Source: Steroidobacteraceae bacterium (lineage in GTDB: Bacteria; Pseudomonadota; Gammaproteobacteria; Steroidobacterales; Steroidobacteraceae). Taken from it: 57,230 nt of DNA. Positions 7,783 through 17,328 of this stretch are shown here, piece after piece (within the stretch, counting starts at the first letter, position 1; each line of letters opens with the position of its first letter). The notes beneath the pieces are model-generated. The model made no database searches. It was not told where the DNA came from and saw only the letters and a list, made by a program, of their open reading frames with translations. The position numbers and the translations under genes were made by a program. Where the stretch lies: assembly GCA_019683695.1 (NCBI GenBank), contig JADGHX010000007.1, forward strand, positions 1 through 57,230, written 5' to 3'.

Positions 7783-9138
7783 ATGTTCGAGAATCTCACT
7801 GCCCGGCTCGCGCGCACCGTCGAAAGTCTTCGCGGGCGCGGCCGCATCACCGAAGAGAACGTGGGCGACGCCCTGCGCGAGGTGCGCATGGCCTTGCTCG
7901 AGGCAGACGTTGCGCTGCCCGTGGTCAAGTCGTTCATCGAGTCCGTCAAGGCCAAGGCGCTCGGTGCGGAGGTCGCCTCGAGCCTGACGCCGGGGCAGGT
8001 GTTTATCGGCATCCTGCATCGCGAGCTCGTGGAGCTGATGGGCGGTGCGCGCGAAGGCTTCAATCTGCGCGCGCAGCCTCCGATTGTCGTGTTGCTCGCG
8101 GGCCTGCAGGGCGCCGGCAAAACGACCACCGCAGCGAAACTCGCTCGCTGGCTCATAGAACGCCAGCGCAAGCGCGTGCTGCTCGTGAGCACGGACGTGC
8201 GGCGTCCCGCAGCCATCCTGCAGCTGGAGCGGCTGGCGCAGCAGGTGGGCTCCGAGTTCTGGCGTGCGCCGGATGGCGCGCCGCCGGCCGAGATCGCGCG
8301 TGCGGCGCTGGATCAGGCGAGGCGCTCGGTGGCGGACGTGCTCATCGTCGACACCGCCGGCCGGCTGCACGTCGATGAAGCGCTGATGCAGGAGGTGCGG
8401 GACATCGATGCCGCCGTGAATCCGGCAGAGCGCCTCTTCGTGGTGGATGCAATGGCGGGGCAGGACGCGGTGAATTCCGCTCGCGCCTTCGCTTCTGCGC
8501 TGGATCTGACGGGCATCGTGCTCACGAAGGCGGATGGTGATGCGCGCGGCGGCGCTGCGCTCTCGGTGCGCCAGATCACGGGCAAGCCCATCGTGTTCCT
8601 CGGCGTCGGCGAGAAGACCGAAGCGCTCGAGCCCTTTGATCCGGAGCGCATGGCCTCCCGCATCCTCGGCATGGGCGATGTGGTCAGCCTCGTCGAGCAG
8701 GTCCAGCGTCAGGTGGACGTGCAGGAAGCCGAGCGCCTGGCGAAGAAGGTCATCAAGGGCAAGGGCTTCGACATGAGCGACCTGAAGGCCCAGCTCGAGC
8801 AGCTTCAGCAGATGGGCGGGGTGAGCGCGCTGCTCGACAAGCTGCCCACCGCGGCCACCCAGAAGGCCATGCCGGCCGCGCAGGGCGACCGTGAGATCCG
8901 CCGGCAGATCGCCATCATCAATTCGATGACGCTCAAGGAGCGTCATACGCCCGCGATCATCGACGGCTCGCGCCGGCGGCGCATCGCCGCGGGCGCCGGC
9001 GTCCAGGTGCAGGACGTGAATCGCCTGCTCAAGCAGTTCATGGAAATGCAGCGGATGATGAAGAGCATGAAGGGCGGCAAGCTCCGCCGCATGCTGGGCG
9101 CGCTCAAGGGCGGGATGCCGCCGGGCTTCCCGCGTTAG
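7783..9138 (+). CDS. ffh: Signal recognition particle GTPase Ffh (SRP54)
   Basis: Protein part of the SRP; it binds signal sequences of nascent inner-membrane proteins and delivers them to FtsY. It has 451 residues. The N domain is residues 1-90. The G domain has GLQGAGKTTTAAKLA near 106-120, DTAGRLHVDE, and TKADGDARGG. The C-terminal M domain is methionine-rich (QFMEMQRMMKSMKGGK) and ends in GGMPPGFPR. Its RNA partner, ffs, lies in the same window at about 41.7 kb. The next genes are the rpsP operon, a common arrangement in Proteobacteria. Confidence 0.97.
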   Translation: MFENLTARLARTVESLRGRGRITEENVGDALREVRMALLEADVALPVVKSFIESVKAKALGAEVASSLTPGQVFIGILHRELVELMGGAREGFNLRAQPPIVVLLAGLQGAGKTTTAAKLARWLIERQRKRVLLVSTDVRRPAAILQLERLAQQVGSEFWRAPDGAPPAEIARAALDQARRSVADVLIVDTAGRLHVDEALMQEVRDIDAAVNPAERLFVVDAMAGQDAVNSARAFASALDLTGIVLTKADGDARGGAALSVRQITGKPIVFLGVGEKTEALEPFDPERMASRILGMGDVVSLVEQVQRQVDVQEAERLAKKVIKGKGFDMSDLKAQLEQLQQMGGVSALLDKLPTAATQKAMPAAQGDREIRRQIAIINSMTLKERHTPAIIDGSRRRRIAAGAGVQVQDVNRLLKQFMEMQRMMKSMKGGKLRRMLGALKGGMPPGFPR

Positions 9139-9555
9139 CCGCGGGGCAGGGGTCGCAGTAGCCCGTGCGCGCTCGGTGCAGCCCTCGCGAAATCAAGCGC
9201 TTCTGCAACGAACTTGCACGAGTCGTGAATAACATCATCGAAGCGTTTACCCGCACGTGGGCCGGCGGGAACGACTCCGGTGTCTGAAACGACCGGCTCT
9301 TGTGCATCAGGCGCTTCCGCGCGGGATTTTCATGGGATCGCAGCTTCGCCGAGGCGCTCGCCCCGCAGCCAGCGGGGCGGCCGGATGGGACGCCGGACCG
9401 GTCTTCCGCGCGGCCTATGGCCCCCGCGCCCATGGGGCCCAGAGAAACATCCTTCCGGCTCTTCCGCCGAATCAATCGTTTGCGTAGAATCCGCGCCTCT
9501 TTTTTGGGGGCCGGCTTTTTCCGCGCCCCGCATTTTTAACGGACTCGAAACACGC
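9139..9555. other. ffh-rpsP intergenic region with hairpins and a probable rpsP promoter
   Basis: 417 bp with no credible gene. Open frames across it have no family resemblance and only become protein-like inside rpsP. It contains a perfect 7-bp hairpin GCCCCGC-AGCCA-GCGGGGC (9360-9378), a 6-bp hairpin GGCCCC/GGGGCC (9419-9439), and TAGAAT at 9485-9490, a plausible -10 about 65 bases before rpsP. A T6 run followed by G5 sits at 9500-9510. The hairpins may terminate ffh transcription before the ribosomal operon starts. Confidence 0.45.
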
Positions 9556-9810
9556 ATGGTCACTATTCGCCTCACCCGGCGCGGGGCTACGAATCAGCCC
9601 TTCTATCACGTCGTCGTCACGGACAGCCGCAAGCGGCAGGGCGGCGCCAGTCTCGAGCAGGTGGGCTTCTTCAACCCCATCGCCCGCAAGGGCGAACCGA
9701 AGCTGAAGCTCGATCTCGCCCGCATCGATTACTGGGTGAGCAAGGGCGCGCAGCAGTCCGATCGCGTTCGCTCGCTGGTGCGCGACTATCGCAAGCAGGC
9801 CACGGCCTGA
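9556..9810 (+). CDS. rpsP: 30S ribosomal protein S16
   Basis: Small-subunit protein needed for 30S assembly. It has 84 residues, a typical length, beginning [20 protein letters not shown] with the conserved strands and the GFFNP motif. The ATG at 9556 matches the family N-terminus exactly; any upstream start would add unrelated sequence. It is the first gene of rpsP-rimM-trmD-rplS. The spacing to rimM is 43 bp. Confidence 0.97.
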   Translation: MVTIRLTRRGATNQPFYHVVVTDSRKRQGGASLEQVGFFNPIARKGEPKLKLDLARIDYWVSKGAQQSDRVRSLVRDYRKQATA

Positions 9811-9853
9811 AGACAAGCCTGCGAGCCGGCATGCCGGTCAGCGCTTCCTGCCC

Positions 9854-10516
9854 GTGGCGCCGAAGGACACGCTCGAGCTCGGACGCATTGGCAGCCCCTA
9901 CGGCATCAAGGGCTGGGTCCACGTTCGGTCGTTCACGGATCCGCCCGGCCGTTTGCTGAAGTGCCGGGAGTGGATTCTCGAGGGCGGGCGCCTGCGCGGC
10001 TTCACACCCGGCGCGGTGCCCACTGAGCAACCGCGCGGCTCGGGCAGAGAAGCGCAGCACCCGGGGCAGCGTGAGGGCGATGCGGTTGTCGAGAGAACGG
10101 CGGCCGGTGAGCGCCTGACGCTGAGGCTGGTTGAAGGTCGCCCGCAGGGTGCGGGGTTCGTCGCCCGCCTCGAAGGCATCACGGATCGGGATGCGGCACA
10201 GCGCCTCCAGGGCGCCCGCATCAGCGTATTGCGCAGCGCGCTGCCGAAGCTGCGCCGAAATCAGTTTTATCAGGCGGACCTGATCGGCCTGGGTGTGGCG
10301 AACGTTGAAGGTGCGGAGCTCGGCAGGGTGGCGCACTTTGTGGAGACGCCCGGCGGCTCCGTCATGGTGGTGCGCGGAGACTCGGGCCGCGAGCACTGGG
10401 TGCCGGCGACGAAGACGCACCTGGTGAAGGTGGATCTGGAGGCCGGCCGCATCACGGTGGACTGGCCCGCGGATCTGGAATCGTCCGGGTCCGAAGACAC
10501 GCCGGAAGGCGAGTAA
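9854..10516 (+). CDS. rimM: 16S rRNA processing protein RimM, with an insertion
   Basis: Assembly factor that binds S19 and matures the 3' domain of 16S rRNA. The N-terminal RimM barrel starts LELGRIGSPYGIKGWVHVRSF, and the C-terminal PRC-barrel contains FYQADLIGL and HWVPATKTHLV. At 220 residues it is about 40-50 longer than usual. The excess is a hydrophilic stretch around residues 53-90 (TPGAVPTEQPRGSGREAQHP and onward) within the first barrel. GTG start. It belongs to the rpsP operon, with 13 bp between its stop and trmD. Confidence 0.93.
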   Translation: MAPKDTLELGRIGSPYGIKGWVHVRSFTDPPGRLLKCREWILEGGRLRGFTPGAVPTEQPRGSGREAQHPGQREGDAVVERTAAGERLTLRLVEGRPQGAGFVARLEGITDRDAAQRLQGARISVLRSALPKLRRNQFYQADLIGLGVANVEGAELGRVAHFVETPGGSVMVVRGDSGREHWVPATKTHLVKVDLEAGRITVDWPADLESSGSEDTPEGE

Positions 10517-10529
10517 GGGAGCGGAAGGG

Positions 10530-11288
10530 GTGCACGTCGAAGTCGTCACGCTCTTCCCGGAGATGATTGAAGGCGCACTGCGCTTCGGCGTGGTGGGCCG
10601 TGCCGTCGAGCGGGGCGTGCTCACCGTCGGAACCGAGGATCCGCGGGCGCACACGCACGACGTGCACAAGACGGTGGACGACCGCCCGTATGGCGGCGGC
10701 CCCGGCATGGTGCTGAAGCCCGAGCCGATGCTCGCGGCCATTCGCGCGGCGCAGGCGCGCCTGCCCGGCGGATGCCCGAGGATCGGCCTGTCGGCGCAGG
10801 GTGAGGTGCTCGATCAGGCCCTCGTGCGGGAGCTCGCGGGGCTGCCGGGATTCCTGCTCGTAGCGGGTCGCTACGAGGGACTGGACGAGCGGGTGATCGA
10901 GCTGGGCGTGGATCGCGAGCTGTCCATCGGGGATTACATCCTCTCGGGCGGCGAGCTGGCCGCCCTGGTGGTGATCGATGCCGCCGCGCGGCTGCTGCCC
11001 GGCGTGCTGGGCGATGAGCGCTCGAGCGTGGAAGAGTCGTTCGCGGAAGGGCTGCTGGACTGGCCGCACTACACACGGCCCGAGGTGTTCGAGGGTCGCG
11101 GGGTGCCGCAAGTGCTATTGTCTGGCAACCACGCGGACATCCGCCGCTGGCGCCTGCAGCAGGCCGTTGCACGCACATGGCAGCGTCGGCCGGACCTGAT
11201 TGCGAAGCACGGGCTCTCCGCCGAAGCGAGCCGGCTGCTGAACGAATTTCTCGCAACGCGCGCGGCGCGCGGCGAAACGGACGAGTGA
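10530..11288 (+). CDS. trmD: tRNA (guanine-37-N1)-methyltransferase TrmD
   Basis: SAM-dependent enzyme that makes m1G37 in tRNAs and prevents +1 frameshifting. The 252 residues show the trefoil-knot SPOUT motifs: [23 protein letters not shown] and [14 protein letters not shown]. The N-terminus [11 protein letters not shown] is typical. GTG start with AGGGAG eight bases upstream. It ends ten bases before rplS, whose Shine-Dalgarno overlaps its stop. Confidence 0.97.
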   Translation: MHVEVVTLFPEMIEGALRFGVVGRAVERGVLTVGTEDPRAHTHDVHKTVDDRPYGGGPGMVLKPEPMLAAIRAAQARLPGGCPRIGLSAQGEVLDQALVRELAGLPGFLLVAGRYEGLDERVIELGVDRELSIGDYILSGGELAALVVIDAAARLLPGVLGDERSSVEESFAEGLLDWPHYTRPEVFEGRGVPQVLLSGNHADIRRWRLQQAVARTWQRRPDLIAKHGLSAEASRLLNEFLATRAARGETDE

Positions 11289-11298
11289 GGTGACGAAC

Positions 11299-11643
11299 AT
11301 GGCCAACATCATTCAGGAAATCGAGAAGGCGCGCATGACGCGCAAGGTCCCGGACTTCAACCCGGGCGATACGGTCGTCGTGCAGGTGAAGGTGGTCGAG
11401 GGCGACCGCGAGCGCGTGCAGGCCTACGAGGGTGTGGTCATCGCGAAGAGCAACCGCGGCCTCAACTCCTCGTTCACCGTGCGCAAGATCTCCCACGGCG
11501 AAGGCGTGGAGCGCGTGTTCCAGACCTACAGCCCCGCCATCAGCGACATCTCCGTGAAGCGCCGCGGCAGCGTGCGTCGCGCGAAGCTGTACTACCTGCG
11601 CGACCTCTCCGGCAAGGCGGCCCGCATCGAAGAGAAGATCTGA
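11299..11643 (+). CDS. rplS: 50S ribosomal protein L19
   Basis: Large-subunit protein at the 30S-50S interface. It has 114 residues ([20 protein letters not shown]), a normal length. The ATG at 11299 follows GAGGTGA by six bases. A GTG nine bases earlier is in frame but would lie inside this ribosome site. It is the last ribosomal gene of the operon. Its stop overlaps the next ATG by one base, linking the sugar dehydrogenase gene to this operon. Confidence 0.97.
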   Translation: MANIIQEIEKARMTRKVPDFNPGDTVVVQVKVVEGDRERVQAYEGVVIAKSNRGLNSSFTVRKISHGEGVERVFQTYSPAISDISVKRRGSVRRAKLYYLRDLSGKAARIEEKI

Positions 11644-12788
11644 TGCGCGCCCTGCACGCCGCCGCGCCACCCGCCGTGCGCCGAAGCTCACTCGCAAGAC
11701 TGGGTCTGGGTCTCGTGCTGGCGTTTGCGGCGTGCGCAGCATCCGCCGCGCCCTCGCTCGATGGCCTGACGCTCCCGGAGGGCTTCCACATCGAGGTGTG
11801 GCAGGACAACCTGCCGCTCGCACGCCAGATGGCCTTTGGGCCGAAGGGCACGCTGTTCGTCGGCACCATGCGTTTCGGCAACCCGGCGGACAAGGTGTAT
11901 GCCGTCCGCACGGTCAATGGCAAGCGCACCGTCACCACGCTGCTCTCGGGGCTCAACAACCCCAATGGTGTTGCGGTTTACGACGGCGACTTGTACGTGG
12001 CCGAAGTCAACCGCATCACGCGCTACGACGACATCGAGTCCCATCTCGACAAGCCGCCGAAGGGTGTGGAAGTGGCAAAGCTCCCTTCCGAGCAGCACCA
12101 CGGCTGGCGCTACATCGCCTTCGGGCCGGACGGCAAGCTGTACGTGCCCATCGGCGCGCCCTGCAACGTCTGCGATCGCGACAAGGAAGGCTTCGCGCAG
12201 ATCTGGCGCATGAATCGCGATGGCACCGGGCGTGAGGTGGTGGCGCGGGGTGTGCGCAACTCCGTGGGCTTCGACTGGCAGCCCGCCACCGGCAAGCTCT
12301 GGTTCACCGACAACGGCCGCGATCTGCTCGGCGACAACGTGCCCGATTGCGAGCTGAACCGCGTGGACAAGCCCGGCGCGCACTACGGCTTTCCGTTCTG
12401 CCATGCAGGCTCCGTGGCCGATCCGGAATTCGGCAAGCTCGGCTCCTGTGCTCAAGCCGTGGCTCCGGCGCTGAAGCTGGGTCCGCATGTTGCTCCGCTG
12501 GCGGTGCGTTTCTACACAGGGAGCCAGTTCCCGGCGGCGTATCGCAATCAGGCGTTCATCGCGCAGCACGGCTCGTGGAATCGCAGCGTGCCGATCGGCT
12601 ACCGCATCATGCTCGTGAAGTTCGAGGGCGAGAAGGTGAGCGGCTACGAGCCCTTCGTCACGGGCTGGCTGAAACCGAAGGGCGACGTGACGGGGCGACC
12701 CGTGGACCTGCAGCTGATGCAGGATGGCTCGATGCTGGTGTCCGACGATCAAGCGGGCGCCATCTATCGCATCTCGTACAAGAAGTAA
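11643..12788 (+). CDS. PQQ-dependent sugar dehydrogenase-like protein (beta-propeller), exported
   Basis: Resembles soluble aldose/sorbosone dehydrogenases of the GSDH family, which oxidise sugars in the periplasm with PQQ. It has 381 residues. The N-terminal signal peptide is RRSSLARLGLGLVLAFAACA with likely cleavage around residue 35. The six-bladed propeller contains LPEGFHIEVW, MAFGPKGTLFVGT, GVRNSVGFDW and WFTDNGRDLLGD. The last of these is a typical catalytic-region sequence. The substrate is unknown, and no PQQ biosynthesis genes are in the window. The ATG overlaps the rplS stop, an odd but clear link to a translation operon. Confidence 0.82.
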   Translation: MRALHAAAPPAVRRSSLARLGLGLVLAFAACAASAAPSLDGLTLPEGFHIEVWQDNLPLARQMAFGPKGTLFVGTMRFGNPADKVYAVRTVNGKRTVTTLLSGLNNPNGVAVYDGDLYVAEVNRITRYDDIESHLDKPPKGVEVAKLPSEQHHGWRYIAFGPDGKLYVPIGAPCNVCDRDKEGFAQIWRMNRDGTGREVVARGVRNSVGFDWQPATGKLWFTDNGRDLLGDNVPDCELNRVDKPGAHYGFPFCHAGSVADPEFGKLGSCAQAVAPALKLGPHVAPLAVRFYTGSQFPAAYRNQAFIAQHGSWNRSVPIGYRIMLVKFEGEKVSGYEPFVTGWLKPKGDVTGRPVDLQLMQDGSMLVSDDQAGAIYRISYKK

Positions 12789-12800
12789 CGGCTACGTTCA

Positions 12801-12832
12801 TCGGAAAAATGTCCTGCGGTCATTTTTTCGGA
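12801..12832 (+). terminator. A/T-rich inverted repeat after the sugar dehydrogenase
   Basis: GAAAAATG, nine bases, CATTTTTTC in the 122-bp gap before sppA. As RNA it forms an A-U stem followed by U residues, weak for an intrinsic terminator, but it stands out sharply in base composition. It might also be a regulatory palindrome for sppA. Confidence 0.35.
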
Positions 12833-12910
12833 CCACGCTTTCCTGATCGCCCGGCGCAGGTGCGAGCTGCCGGGCTGGGTGACACCGGCTCTTAGGGCCA
12901 AGGACGCAGC

Positions 12911-14749
12911 ATGCGCTCCATCGGCGCAGTTCTATTGGCGATCGGCCGCGGCCTCGATTGGCTGCGCAAGTTCCTCCACCTGATCCTGCTGCTGCTGATC
13001 TTCGGCTTCATTGCAGGGGCCTTGCGCGTTTCCATCCCCTCGGTGCCCCCGCGCGCGGCGCTGCTCGTCGCGCCGGAAGGCGAGATCGTGGACCAGCTCT
13101 CGGGGGATCCCATCGAGCGGGCCATCGCGCAGGCGCAAGGCGTGGGGCGCAGTGAGACGCTCGTGTGGGACCTCACGGATTCCATTCGCGCCGCCGCGAA
13201 GGATCCGCGCATCCCGGTGCTCGTCATCGACACCGAATATTTCACCGGCGCGGGGCAGCCCACGCTCGAAGAGCTCGCCCAGGCGATCCATGAGTTCCGC
13301 AACGCCGGCAAGAAGGTGATTGCGTACGGGAGGGCCTACGAACAGGCGCAGTACTACCTCGCCGCGCAGGCGGACGAGGTGTATGTCGATCCGTTCGGCG
13401 TGGTGCTGATCGACGGCTACGAGTCTTACCAGTGGTTCTGGAAAGAGCTGATCGACAAGGTGGGGCTCGAGATCAACGTGTTCCGTGCGGGCGTGTACAA
13501 GAGCGCCGTGGAGCCGTTCTCGCGCAAGGACATGTCGCCTGAAGCCCGGGAAGAGGCGTCGCAGTATCTGAACTCGCTGTGGACGAGCTACCAGACGGCG
13601 ATGGCGCGCGCCCGCAAGCTCGAGCCGAACGCCCTCTCCGGTTACGTGGCCACGCTCGCAAACCGCATGGCCGACTCGGGTGAGACGCCGGCGCAGATTG
13701 CCCTCAAGGCCGGGCTCGTCACGGGCGTGAAGACGCGCCTGGAGGTCGAGAAGCAGGTCATCGATCTCGTGGGTGAGGATGAGTCAACCGGATCCTTCAA
13801 GGCCGTGCCCGTGGAGGATTACATCCGCGTGGTGCGGGCCGAGAAGAAGCTTCATCCCGATGGCACGCCGAAGATCGGCGTGGTCGTCGCGGCGGGCGAG
13901 ATTCTCGATGGCGATCAGCCTCCGGGCACCATCGGCGGTTCCTCGACCGCGCGCCTCATTCGCGAGGCGCGTCTCGACGACGATGTGAAGGCCGTCGTGC
14001 TGCGCGTGGATAGCCCCGGCGGCAGCATGCTCGCCGCGGAAGAGATCTATCGCGAGATCCAGGCGCTTAAAGCCGCCGGCAAGCCACTGGTCGTGTCGAT
14101 GGGCGACCTGGCCGCATCCGGGGGTTACTACATCTCGGCGCCGGCCGATGAAATCTTCGCGAGCCCCGCCACGATCACCGGGTCCATCGGCATCTTCGCG
14201 ATCCTGCCCACGGCGGGAAAGACGCTCGGCAAGCTGGGCATCAATGTGGACGGGGTCGGGACGACGCCGCTTTCGGGCCAGCTACGGCTCGACCGCCCGC
14301 TCGGTGAGCCGGCGAAGAAGTTCCTGCAGGCGACCATTCAGCGCGCTTACGAGGAGTTCCTGGGGCGCGTGTCCGAAGGCCGCGGCAAGTCGCGGGACGA
14401 GGTGGATGCGGTGGCACAGGGCCGCGTGTGGTCCGGCGTCGAAGCGCGCCGGCTCGGGCTCGTGGACCAGCTCGGCTCGTTCGATGACGCCGTCAAGGCC
14501 GCCGCGGCACGCGCCAGCCTCGAGAACTATGTGGTCGACTTCATCGAGCCGAGCCTTTCCTGGGCGCAGGAGCTCGCCCTGCAGGTGCGCGTGATGGCGA
14601 TCAAGGCGTTCCTGCGATTCGATGGTCCGACCAAGCGCCTGCTGCGCATGGCGGAAACGCTCGATCCCCTGCAGAAGGAAGTGGAGCGCCTCGGGCGCAT
14701 GTCCGTGCCCAACAGGCTGTACGCGTACTGCTTCTGCAGCGTCCGCTGA
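12911..14749 (+). CDS. sppA: Signal peptide peptidase SppA (67K type)
   Basis: Membrane-anchored serine protease that degrades cleaved signal peptides at the periplasmic side of the inner membrane. It has 612 residues, the long two-domain form. One N-terminal transmembrane helix spans about residues 20-40. The Ser/Lys dyad is split between the halves, as in E. coli: K197 in GVYKSAVEPF and S403 in MGDLAASGGYY. ATG start with AAGGA seven bases upstream. It is followed by a strong hairpin and a 17-bp repeat array. Confidence 0.95.
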   Translation: MRSIGAVLLAIGRGLDWLRKFLHLILLLLIFGFIAGALRVSIPSVPPRAALLVAPEGEIVDQLSGDPIERAIAQAQGVGRSETLVWDLTDSIRAAAKDPRIPVLVIDTEYFTGAGQPTLEELAQAIHEFRNAGKKVIAYGRAYEQAQYYLAAQADEVYVDPFGVVLIDGYESYQWFWKELIDKVGLEINVFRAGVYKSAVEPFSRKDMSPEAREEASQYLNSLWTSYQTAMARARKLEPNALSGYVATLANRMADSGETPAQIALKAGLVTGVKTRLEVEKQVIDLVGEDESTGSFKAVPVEDYIRVVRAEKKLHPDGTPKIGVVVAAGEILDGDQPPGTIGGSSTARLIREARLDDDVKAVVLRVDSPGGSMLAAEEIYREIQALKAAGKPLVVSMGDLAASGGYYISAPADEIFASPATITGSIGIFAILPTAGKTLGKLGINVDGVGTTPLSGQLRLDRPLGEPAKKFLQATIQRAYEEFLGRVSEGRGKSRDEVDAVAQGRVWSGVEARRLGLVDQLGSFDDAVKAAAARASLENYVVDFIEPSLSWAQELALQVRVMAIKAFLRFDGPTKRLLRMAETLDPLQKEVERLGRMSVPNRLYAYCFCSVR

Positions 14750-14777
14750 AAGCGCGCGGATCACGCTCACTTTTCAA

Positions 14778-14799
14778 GCCGGCCCGTGTCCGGGCCGGC
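14778..14799 (+). terminator. Perfect 9-bp hairpin after sppA
   Basis: GCCGGCCCG, loop TGTC, CGGGCCGGC, 28 bases after the sppA stop. It is very stable but followed by ATTCATTCG rather than a U-tract. The right arm merges into the first unit of the 17-bp repeat array. It is probably a termination or RNA-protecting structure. Confidence 0.6.
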
Positions 14800-14945
14800 A
14801 TTCATTCGTGGACAGCACTCGTTCCGGAGCCGGTACTCATTTGGAGCCGGTACTCGTTCGGCGCCGATGGGCCGTCTGGAGCCGGCGCTGATTCGGGGTC
14901 AGGCGCTTGTTAGGATCCAGCGCTTGTGCGCAGCGCCGGTGGTCT
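14792..14945. repeat. 17-bp imperfect tandem repeat array
   Basis: About nine units of 16-18 bp between convergent sppA and tdh. The best-preserved are 14826-14842 (GGAGCCGGTACTCATTT), 14843-14859 (GGAGCCGGTACTCGTTC) and 14878-14894 (GGAGCCGGCGCTGATTC). Less regular units lie at 14792-14807, 14808-14825, 14860-14877 (18 bp), 14895-14911, 14912-14928 and 14929-14945. The period is not a codon multiple and the units encode nothing obvious. Confidence 0.7.
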
Positions 14946-14997
14946 CTCGCCGTAGACCCCCGTCGTCTGTGAGGCGAGCGCGTCGCGCGCCTCGACC

Positions 14998-16029
<1,032 letters not shown>

Positions 16030-16047
16030 CTCAACCCCTCCGGGCCT

Positions 16048-17238
16048 TCAGGATTTCAGGATGCCGAGCTCGCGACCGGCGGTGGTGAACGCTTCCAGGG
16101 CGCGATCCAGCTGCGCTCGGGTGACGGCGGCGGACATTTGCGTGCGGATGCGGGCCTGACCCTTCGGCACCACCGGGTAGGAGAAGCCGATCACATAGAT
16201 GCCCAGCTCGAGCAGCCGATTCGCCATGCGCGTGGCGAGGACGGCATCGCCGATCATGACGGGGATGATGGGGTGCTCGCCCGGCTTGAGATCGAAGCCG
16301 GCGCGCTCGAGGCCGGCGCGGAAGTACTGCGTGTTCTCGAAGAGCCGCTTGCGCAGGTCCGGCGAATGCTCCACCAGATCCAGCACGCGCAGGCTCACCG
16401 CCGCGACCAGCGGCGGGATGCTGTTCGAGAAAAGATACGGCCGCGATCGCTGCCGCAGCCACTCGATGATGGGCTTGCGCGCGGAGACATACCCGCCCGT
16501 ACCGCCGCCCAGCGCCTTGCCGAGCGTGCCGGTGAGGATATCCACGCGGCCCATGACGCCGCAGTGCTCGTGCGTGCCGCGGCCGTTCGCGCCCATGAAG
16601 CCCGTGGCATGGGAGTCGTCTACCATCACGAGCGCGTCGTACTTCGCGGCCAGGTCGCAGATGGCGGGCAGGTTGGCGACGAAGCCGTCCATCGAGAACA
16701 CGCCATCGGTTGCAATGAGCCGCGTACGGGCTCCGGCGGCCTGCTTGAGGCAGCTTTCGAGCTCGCCCATGTCGTTGTTGGCGTACCGGAAGCGCTGCGC
16801 CTTGCAGAGGCGGATGCCGTCGATGATGCTGGCGTGGTTGAGCGCATCGGAAATCACCGCATCCCGCTCATCCAGCAGCGTTTCGAACAGGCCGCCGTTC
16901 GCATCGAAGCACGAGGAGTACAGAATGGTGTCCTCCGTGCCGAGAAAGCGACTGAGCTGCTCTTCGAGCTGCTTGTGAACGCTCTGCGTGCCGCAGATGA
17001 AACGCACGGACGCCATGCCGTAGCCGAACCGGTCCAATGCGCGATGTGCGGCTTCCCGCACAGCGGGGTGGTTCGCGAGGCCGAGATAATTGTTGGCGCA
17101 GAGGTTGATGACATCCCGCTCGCCGGTGCGGACGAGGCCACCCTGTGGGGTGGTGAGCACGCGCTCGGTCTTGTAAAGGCCCTGTTCGCGAAGCCCGGCG
17201 AGCTCCGCATTCAGGCGATCGAGGAAGGAAGTGTTCAT
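16048..17238 (-). CDS. kbl: Glycine C-acetyltransferase (2-amino-3-ketobutyrate CoA ligase)
   Basis: PLP enzyme of the alpha-oxoamine synthase family that makes glycine and acetyl-CoA from the Tdh product. It has 396 residues. The PLP lysine lies in [14 protein letters not shown]; other signatures are [11 protein letters not shown] and [13 protein letters not shown] start. No Shine-Dalgarno is visible; instead a perfect TATAAT ends only six bases before the ATG (see promoter), so the message may start at or near the start codon. Confidence 0.95.
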   Translation of the reverse strand: MNTSFLDRLNAELAGLREQGLYKTERVLTTPQGGLVRTGERDVINLCANNYLGLANHPAVREAAHRALDRFGYGMASVRFICGTQSVHKQLEEQLSRFLGTEDTILYSSCFDANGGLFETLLDERDAVISDALNHASIIDGIRLCKAQRFRYANNDMGELESCLKQAAGARTRLIATDGVFSMDGFVANLPAICDLAAKYDALVMVDDSHATGFMGANGRGTHEHCGVMGRVDILTGTLGKALGGGTGGYVSARKPIIEWLRQRSRPYLFSNSIPPLVAAVSLRVLDLVEHSPDLRKRLFENTQYFRAGLERAGFDLKPGEHPIIPVMIGDAVLATRMANRLLELGIYVIGFSYPVVPKGQARIRTQMSAAVTRAQLDRALEAFTTAGRELGILKS

Positions 17239-17244
17239 TTGTAA

Positions 17245-17252
17245 ATTATACT
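17245..17252. promoter_or_regulatory. Overlapping divergent -10 boxes (kbl and yhhQ)
   Basis: ATTATACT: the minus strand reads TATAAT (17250-17245) for kbl-tdh, ending six bases before its ATG; the plus strand reads TATACT (17247-17252), facing the transporter. The two promoters would compete for the same DNA. The -35 regions are weak on both sides (CCCTTG at 17-bp spacing for kbl). The plus-strand leader carries a 7-bp hairpin CGCGCGG/CCGCGCG at 17277-17296. Confidence 0.5.
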
Positions 17253-17328
17253 CTCAGGTAGGTTTCCCAAGGGGGTCGCGCGGGCGATTCCGCGCGGGTG
17301 TGTAGCGACAGAGCATGAGAGGTCTCGT

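Noticed and set aside
9280-9555. Open frame extending rpsP by about 92 residues at the N-terminus
   Set aside because: S16 begins exactly at [10 protein letters not shown] in all relatives; the extra residues are compositionally random and cross hairpins and a likely promoter.
17239-17328. Possible preQ1 riboswitch upstream of the queuosine-precursor transporter
   Set aside because: The leader lacks the preQ1-I pattern (hairpin loop plus A-rich tail) and the preQ1-II fold; only a plain 7-bp hairpin is present.
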